Shown here: positions 56,901 through 64,000 of the stretch, piece after piece
Numbering within the stretch: position 1 is the stretch's first letter
How the letters are laid out: every line of letters begins with the position of its first letter
Source: Dichotomocladium elegans
Lineage: Eukaryota > Mucoromycota > Mucoromycetes > Mucorales > Lichtheimiaceae
Assembly: GCA_025716815.1 (NCBI GenBank)
Contig: JAIXMN010000002.1
Coordinates: forward strand, 1,922,001 to 1,986,000
Reading direction: 5' to 3'
DNA: 64,000 bases
Made by a program: the position numbers and the translations under genes
Notes under the pieces: generated by a model
The model's input: only the letters and a program-made list of their open reading frames with translations
The model's database searches: none
What the model was told of the DNA's origin: nothing

Positions 56901-58719
56901 TGCAGCATGTGGGAGAATATGTCGCATGTTTCGGTTAAAATATCTCGGTAATTTTAGGTCAAAGAATGACGCGATGATCTCTGCGAGCTTTATATCTTTT
57001 GCCAGACAATCCACCGCAAATTCAGCTAAATCCTTGTCATCGATGACGCTGAGGGCATCAAGCCCAACCATATCAATGACCGACCGAATCTAGAATGGGA
57101 CATGAATCACCAATATTGGAAATTCTCTCTCCCTGTAGATAGTACCTCTTTCAGGGCCTTGCGGATGTCTTCTGCAGACGATGCTTGAAGAGCTTGGCCC
57201 CATAAATCCGAACATACCCTATGCAGCCAACTATGTTCTTGCTGATCCGTTTTTTCAAGCTCTGCGTCTAGGCTTTGTAATGATGGTCAGCTTCTTTGCA
57301 TCGAACGATAAGAGCAGATGATCTCTTCTATCATACATCGGGTTACTATCATATAAGTCCATTTGCTCGCTGCTTTCCAATCGGAGCCGCTTCACAATCC
57401 GCTGCTATATCACTTGTCAATATGTCATTATGTTCTGGTAAGCATCTTACTTACGTTAATGGACAAATCGTCTTCTAATCGCTTCTCCATTAATTCGTTA
57501 GAAAACTCATCCTCCCACGCTGTGGGGGTCCGCCTTTTCCGTATATTGTCCATATATTCTTCAAACCACGGGAGAGGTACATGGTTGTTCATGAGTAATA
57601 CAGCAACTTGAAATATAATTTCCTGATTTCCTTGTTAGTACCTGCCATTGTGCTATGCTCCATAAAACAAACCTCCAAATCATCACAGGAGACGGCTTTC
57701 GGTACGTTTATTAAACCTTCCAACGCATTCGTGATACTTGCGATATCGGTCAAGTCTGATGGCGGAAATAACACTAGCCATGTCTTCACATTTATCGATA
57801 GTTCATGGAATAGATGTTCTGGCAGGCTTGGAGACAATGAGAAAATGTAAAGGCTGAGGAAGCGGCACATCACACTCACTCTGAAGAGAGTTCTAAGATG
57901 ATTCGACGAATCGATTGCAGCAACACCGAGATATAATGGTCGGATTGCGGAATACATGGATATATGACAGCAACCGGGGGAGACCTGTGGTAAAGTTGAC
58001 TTGTGCACTGCACTTGCCTTTGAGTACATGCTTGGATGAAATATCTTGTGAGCTAGACTTACTTGTAATATATGTAATGCTGATGATGGGCACACTTCAA
58101 GCGAAAGGTTGGTGACAAGCGTAATTTTAGACCAGATATTAGGGTATAAGGCATAAATGGGGGGTGGGTATGTTGAGTCTATTATATGCGTGATGGTCCC
58201 CCATACCACAGCAATGAATGCAATCAGGGATTCGGTGGATCGAAGAGCTGACCCTTCAAGGGCCGCGATCTGTATGCAAATCTTTAGACCATAGAAGCCA
58301 AAATTTGATATAGCTCGGTAATATGTACCAAATAAGGCGGACGATCAACAGCGAATCTCGCAATCAGCGAATCTGCGATCCAGAACGTAAGCAAGCTGTA
58401 TAATTAGGATACGCCAGGTTCTATTACCGTCAAGTACTGCGAGCAACCGAGTCAGTATATGTTTGACTAGGTCGCTTCGTTTTTTTACGATGCCGTTGCA
58501 CGCGATGTTGAGTGCTCTGGCGTAGTCTTTGGGTTCAATAGCTGGATCTTTTGTCGCACGAAGAAGTAGCTTTTCGATCACAGAGACACAGAACTCGGGA
58601 TCAAAGCCGTATTCCTCGCCTTCAATCAGGCTCGCGGCGATCTCTGCTCGAAGCTGTGAGCATCGGACAGGTCCAACTGATGAATCGCGTTTGCAGCCTA
58701 CCAGCAATGCAGTCTTCAT
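50971..58719 (-). CDS. ATR: ATR-type checkpoint kinase (Mec1/Rad3), PIKK family
   Basis: A gene of about 7.7 kb with many short introns on the minus strand; not every junction was resolved. The protein senses single-stranded DNA at stalled forks and phosphorylates checkpoint targets in the nucleus. Order from the N-terminus: HEAT-like helices (58.7-56.6 kb), then a UME domain (about 56.26-56.52 kb, FFLGIIDKITTFV…YALRSLERIIIAMG). The FAT region follows (about 55.0-53.0 kb). The kinase domain has FLCKTQDDLRKDARMMEFSHMIN (52.2-52.4 kb), the catalytic loop LGDRHAENILFD near 51660, and VHVDVNMLFDRG in place of the usual DFN. EIVPFRLTHNLIDGMG lies in the activation segment. The FATC ends MFIGWAPYI, its last four and a half codons on a separate 20-nt exon (50971-50990). 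The ATG at 58719 is tentative. Confidence 0.88.
51026..51047. repeat. (CT)n microsatellite in the last ATR intron
   Basis: About eleven CT repeats. On the coding strand it is a GA tract shortly after the donor of the terminal intron. Confidence 0.9.
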
Positions 58720-61507
58720 CTCGGATTTGTTGATCTATTAAGGTTTCGAGCCCGTTCTGAGATTTGACGTCCATGGCTTATTGTTCAAGGGAAAGGGGAA
58801 GGACGCGAAAAATGTAACACACGGAGTTTCGCGCCTCCATTTTATCGCTGTCTTTGTTCGTAGAATGGGGGTAATCTTTGTCTGAATGCTCAGGCAGTAT
58901 TGGCTTGTATTCGGGCAGCACCACTCGGTCGCCAAAATCTGTGCGACCCAACTCTCCTTGTACAATTATATCACTGTGGTGTTCATACTTCTCCTTGAGA
59001 GGCAGAATACCTTAATATAGTCGATAGGCATGGCATTGATAGTGGCAGAGGATTATTACAGCACTTCACACCCGATCATTTTTTTGCGCTTAGTGCTTGA
59101 TTCTTGAAATGCATGAAGATCCCCGTACCTGGGAATGATTAATCACCACAGAAATAGCTATCTTTGAACATCGGACCCATGCTCTCTCGGCTATATTCAT
59201 GCAATGAAGATACTAAGCAACAGTGAGCCAACCGATTTGAGGGTGCTATCAACGCTAGCCTACCCTGCAAAATAATCACATTACTTCCATTCAGCACTAT
59301 TGACTATTAATTGTTTCCAGAATTCCATCAAACGAAGCCCCAATCAAGGTACGTCAGTAGATTAATGGACGATCTTCCCGGATATATTTATATTCATATT
59401 CATGGAGGTGGTAATGAGGAAGGGAGAGCAGATTGTAATATCTCATACTACTACTGCATCTATTTTCTCACTTGGCTCGCTTCATCGTCCAAAATAGTTA
59501 AAATTCCCAAACTCCATCATGTCAATCCCAACAGTGCCCTCGTACGATTTATATGATTACGAATCCTTCAATTTCATTTGTACTGATTTATGCATTCTCC
59601 TTTTATTTGGGTAGTACTGGTATCACCAACCCCTACTTATGCAAACCAGTGCAGGGCATTAAACGACAAGAGGGTTCCATTCAAGCCTGCTGAGCTCAGT
59701 TCTTTTTAGCAACGATCCTCTGCTCATCCAGCCTTCATACCTAACAATCATATCTACCGTGATACTCAGCGAGTTTTTAAGGAAATCGGCAGAAAGGGAT
59801 GCCACAGCGCCTAAACTAGCGAGTTTAACGATAATGCATCCCCGTTCTTTCATCGGCGGATCTTAACTGCAGCTTTCAGATGCGATCGCCTTTTTTTTTT
59901 TTTACTCAATGCAGCAGATTATCCAACGCATCTATGCGAACTCATTGGCCAGGGGTCTTGGACCTCGCCCATCTGCCTTATCGGAACGCAGTGTGGCATG
60001 CAGAAAAGATGCTGCAGTCCAAAATCAAGGATTGCAATACGTGTTTGTTTAGAGGGACCCTCGTACAGCATAGTTGTTCGAGTGGTACTGTTGCTCATCT
60101 TAATCTTGCTGAGCTGCTGCGCCGTACATAGCAGTGATCGAAGAACGGGTGTCCTTGAGACGCTGAGCTTTCTCAACAGCTGACCTACACATCAGCATGA
60201 TTGCTTGGTATGCATCCAGAGCTACAGAAAGAGGTATAATCAAGGAATAATATTTCCGAGAACGTTCGGATTTTCTGACTGGGCAGCCCGGATGATCTCA
60301 CGAAGGGGAATCATACAAAATCGCGGCCGACGGGACCTTTCATATTGCTCGGAAAGATGATCCGCATGCGGAACTCTTATAGCATAAGTCCACCGTAGCT
60401 GAATTTTAGAATAGACACAATCTTGGAGGTTACACCAAGCGGTGTCGGTCGAGCGCCTGTAATCGAAGAGCTGGTGATACCGATGTCTGAAGAAGCGTCT
60501 TTTTAGAGCGCGCAAACCAAGGGGGACCGGGACAAGAATTTTTTTCTATGAATTTTGTCGTTACACTAGGTACAAACGAGAAATAGAAATAGCTGGAGCT
60601 CTTACTGAACGCGCGCGGTTAAACAAAGGGGTGGGTGCCTGAAAAAGCTAGGGCTCTTGCGCATAACGATGTTGTTCTGATATGTACAAACTGTTACTGA
60701 CGCGATGAAGCACACAGAATCCATCAATGGTCTGGCAAAGCAGCAGGATGATACCCGCTTACCACCGACTGGTATTATTGTGACTAGCATATAGTTTTTC
60801 ATTCCCATCCTGCTTGCAAAGGTACTTTCTTCTCTCAACAGAGAAAGTTACCGCAAGTTCGATAATTTAATGGGGAGAAACGTTAATGTCGCACAACGGT
60901 CTCGGAGATGCTGACAAATAAATACCACAATTAAAGTTAGATAGTGAACAAGCTTCTTTACAGCTCAAGGAATTGTCACGTGGAAGTTCTTCGATCCGGA
61001 CTATTTTAAAATAACACGTTCCCCGTGGGTGAGAGTTTGAAACCCGATATTGACTTGTGTGTTGTAGTTGTCGCGGGAATAATGCTAGTTGGCGTGTGGA
61101 TTGAGATTGGGTGATAGCTGTATGTGATGTGTTTACTGGCCGCCATGTATAATGCAAGCCCATTTTAAAACTCCTAAGCATTAATGTGATGACACATCGC
61201 AGCTCGGCCGAGCTGTGCACATACACGTTGCTAGCTGGAGCTGCCACTTCAGAGAGAAATAGGCTGGAGCAAAGAGGTTACCAATCAATACCCAAGACAG
61301 GGGATAGCGTTTGGTATTTTTGGATTCAAAGGCAAATAAAGCAACTGAGCACCTACTGACACTAAAAGGTGTGCATCTCCGCAACGAAGGCTGCATATTA
61401 TTTGTATTCAATTAAGTTGACGCTGCCTCCTTGACTGGGGCATAAATACCAGATACTTTGCCTCTTTGAATTAGACTTCACTCCTTTTCCTTTCAGATCA
61501 AAGAGCG
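58720..61507. other. Intergenic region between ATR and the P450 gene
   Basis: About 2.8 kb, with divergent promoters expected at the ends. Several open frames on the minus strand (for example 60240-60515 and the frame ending at 60100) have protein-like composition but no ATG, domain or consistent splice path. They are not called as a gene. Confidence 0.4.
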
Positions 61508-63611
61508 ATGGACATTCAGAAGGCCCTCGAAAGCATCGGGAAAATCAACAAAGACGAGCTAAAGCCCATAATTGGCATTACAGCAGCCACTGCCGTGGCC
61601 CTTTATACCTTATATTCCCTGCGCAAAGGGCCATCCGTCCCAGCAGGCCTTTCGCTCCCTCCTACTGTCAGTGAGGGCAACCTTCCTGGTGTTGGTATGC
61701 CTTTTTATTTCAATTTCGTGATTCAATAGACCTAACAGCATCCCGACTAGGGCACTTGTTTTCTCTGGGAGAGCTACCTGTCGAGACGGTTGCGAAATGG
61801 CATAAAAAATATGGCAAGCATCGCCCTACATGAAGAAAATATGTGCTTACCTTCCAATAGGACCGATCATCTCGGTGAACTTCGGCGTTGTTCCCTTTGT
61901 TATGATTGCCGATCCATACCTTGCTCATGAAATATTCAACACCAACGGAAGCGTGACGTCAAATCGACCTTACCAGCTTTTTAGTCACCAATACTACGCA
62001 ATTCACCAGAGGTAATCATGCCACAATATTCGAAATAATTTGTTTTCTTAACGGAGCCGGTTATCAGAGGGTTGGTTTTCACTCCGCCATCGAAGCGTTG
62101 GAAGCAGACCAGAACTGCAGGTAACGTTTTACGAGTAGAACATGGGAGCGGAGGAAGAAAAGGAAGTATATTACATTTCATGCTGACTTGCTCCTTTTAT
62201 TCCACCAGTATTGGAAATCCTGGCACCCAAGAATGTTCACAATTTCGAACATCTTATCTATCATGAGCTAACCAGTATCGTTGACTATATGATCAATGAG
62301 ACCCACGAAATGGGAAGTGTCAAAGTTGTCAAGCCAATGCAATTTGCCACAATGAACGTAATACTTCAGACGGTCCTGGCTAAACGTGCGGAGTCTCCCA
62401 AGGATCCATTATTTGTCAGAACAATGAGGATCATTGATGAAGGCATGAAGATGGCTGGCGCCGCCGAGGACATTAGCACGTTTATTCCTGCGTTCAAGTT
62501 GTTTGATGTGCTTTTCCAGAAAGAACGCAAACACAAAGACTTAATTGAGAACAAGCGGAATCCCCATTTCCGATCTATCATCAAGGACAGTATTGATAGC
62601 GGCAAAGAATGTCTTCTCAAGTCGCTGGTTGATTACCAAGAAAAAGCCAATGAAGTTGATGAAGATATGATCTTGGTCACTATCAGTAAGAATCCATCAG
62701 AGAGGGGGGGGCTCGAAGCATAGTAGAGGAGTCTATTCATAGGCGATATCTATCGACCATCAGATGATATTGTGGCAGCTGGTGCTGATACGACTGCTAT
62801 CACATTGAGTTGGTTCTTGGTTATCTTGTGCCACCATCCTGAGCTCCAGCAACGTCTCCGGGACGAAGTCGACGATTTCATCAAGAAGAATAAGCGATAT
62901 CCAGTTTTTGCTGACCGAGACAGCTTCCCGCTCTTAATTTCCGTGCAAAAGGAATGCATGCGCCTCCGACCTACCACTTCATTCGGGTTACTTCACGAGG
63001 CGACTGAAGACCGTAAGTAGAGGCCATTTATGTATTGAATTCAAATGCTCTAATGTCTGTTTTCAGTCCGAGTCCGTGATTACTTTATTCCCAAAGGGAC
63101 TACATTGGTCAGCAGCATGTACGGCATGCACCATAATGAGGATATCTATCCTAATGCTGATCAATTTGTTCCGGAGCGGTTTATGGATAACCAGAAACCC
63201 ATGTTAGCCTCCGCGAATGGGCCTATTAATGCGCGCGATCATTACAACTTTGGATGGGGAAGGTAAATACCATGCGCAACAACGATTTTGAGTCTCTGAT
63301 CTCTAAGCTGTCGATTGTAACTGGTACAGACGCATCTGCGCTGGTATTCATCTGGTAAACGTCACAATTCTTTGCTTTGAAAACGAGACTTTTCTAACGG
63401 ATACATTTTTTGCACCGGATAGGCCGAAGTCGAAATGTTTGGTTTTACCACGTCCCTGTTTGCTAAAGCAGTGATATTACCTAAACTTAATGCCTCTGGT
63501 GAGCCCGTGTTGCCTGACATCAAACGGGCCCACGATGCTGGTCTTGTCCTCCACCCCGTTGATGAAGGAGAGATCCGTCTTGTTGCGAGAAAGGATGCAG
63601 TGAAGTTTTAA
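61508..63611 (+). CDS. Cytochrome P450 monooxygenase
   Basis: Model: join(61508-61694, 61751-61813, 61861-62011, 62068-62120, 62209-62685, 62743-63012, 63067-63262, 63330-63354, 63423-63611), 536 residues in phase. Haem-thiolate monooxygenase, anchored to the endoplasmic reticulum by a hydrophobic segment at residues 22-38 (IIGITAATAVALYTLYS). Signature motifs are the I-helix AAGADTT (322-328), ExxR as ECMR (381-384), PERF in FVPERFMD, and the haem loop FGWGRRICAGIHLAE with ligand Cys469. Two introns split the haem loop, leaving a 25-nt exon. The second intron (61814-61860) begins GCAAGC, so it is a short GC-AG intron; splicing it restores HKKYGPIISVNFG. Substrate cannot be predicted. No neighbouring biosynthetic genes suggest a pathway. 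Confidence 0.92.
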
Positions 63612-64000
63612 AGGCAGTTTCGTGCCTCGACATACATACACATATATCCGCACTCATATCTTCCAAAATATATCTCAGTACAAGAACCCAGAGACTTCCC
63701 TATTTAGACGCCAGCATTACGCTTTAAAAACATTTAAACTCGCCCGATGCAGATTGGGATATTCATAAAAAATACGATACCCGCAATCTGGCAAAGACAA
63801 TGTTGAATGGCTTCCCAGTTATATTTCCTAATGTGGGTTTTTCGACGAGCGAATTGTGTGTGGCGAATAGCTACCAAAAAGGGCTTAGCAGGAGGTTCTC
63901 ATGCTGAATCACAGCGTGAGAGCGAATAGGAATACGCCGGGAAAAAATTGATCCCGACCGTTTATGTCTCCAGCTGTCAATGGTGAGATGGAGCTAGATG
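63612..64000. other. Downstream flank of the P450 gene
   Basis: No gene or repeat recognised up to the window edge. Confidence 0.4.

Noticed and set aside
60100..60515. Protein-like minus-strand pieces (a frame at 60240-60515, and an exon-like stretch ending at 60100)
   Set aside because: No ATG, no donor of the right phase between them and no family recognised; possibly a remnant, but not supportable as a gene.
1..64000. tRNA, rRNA and CRISPR arrays
   Set aside because: No B-box-like GGTTCRANNCC with matching cloverleaf, no rRNA-like sequence and no direct-repeat/spacer array were seen on reading; a tRNAscan or Rfam search was not possible.

Overview
The window looks like nuclear DNA of an early-diverging filamentous fungus, most likely Mucoromycota. 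The basis is many short introns (about 47-123 bp, GT..AG with two apparent GC-AG exceptions), fungal gene families (Zn2Cys6 regulator, ADA2, HAP2, group III hybrid histidine kinase, siderophore-type MFS carrier, ATR kinase, P450), a eukaryotic Fanzor nuclease gene and heavy transposon debris. The phylum is an inference. Exon models were built by hand from splice signals and reading phase; all complete models below close in frame.

Layout. 0-7 kb: a Zn2Cys6 transcription factor running off the left edge, a transposon-rich gap holding a relic of a Fanzor element right end, then ADA2 (SAGA) and HAP2/NF-YA. 7.9-26.5 kb is an accessory, duplication-rich block. It holds two degraded Tc1/mariner-like elements (8-9.7 kb and 24.7-26.4 kb), an ADP-ribosylglycohydrolase-like gene with damaged metal motifs, a decayed partial duplicate of that gene, and a 2.9-kb inverted duplication (15.0-17.9 and 21.1-24.0 kb). 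Each arm of the duplication carries an apparently intact copy of an unrecognised 11-exon gene. The spacer between the arms holds a truncated pogo-like transposase and a 159-bp satellite. 28.5-30.7 kb: a siderophore-iron type MFS transporter.

32.8-41.5 kb: a giant group III hybrid histidine kinase of about 2,720 residues with 20 HAMP-type repeats; ordinary family members have roughly 5-9. 42.5 kb: a small coiled-coil/polyQ protein preceded by a three-codon upstream ORF. 44.6-47 kb: the mitochondrial succinate dehydrogenase flavoprotein subunit. 47-48.2 kb: a truncated Tc1-like element and a MITE. 48.5-50.7 kb: an apparently intact, two-exon Fanzor (eukaryotic TnpB/OMEGA nuclease), followed at once by a cluster of strong hairpins that is a good omega-RNA candidate. 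51.0-58.7 kb, convergent to it: the ATR/Mec1/Rad3 checkpoint kinase. 61.5-63.6 kb: a cytochrome P450.

The housekeeping genes are unrelated neighbours rather than a pathway cluster. The most interesting items are the Fanzor with its putative guide RNA and a diverged second copy of that RNA 48 kb away, the 20-HAMP kinase with recent internal sequence homogenisation, and the mirrored unknown gene pair.
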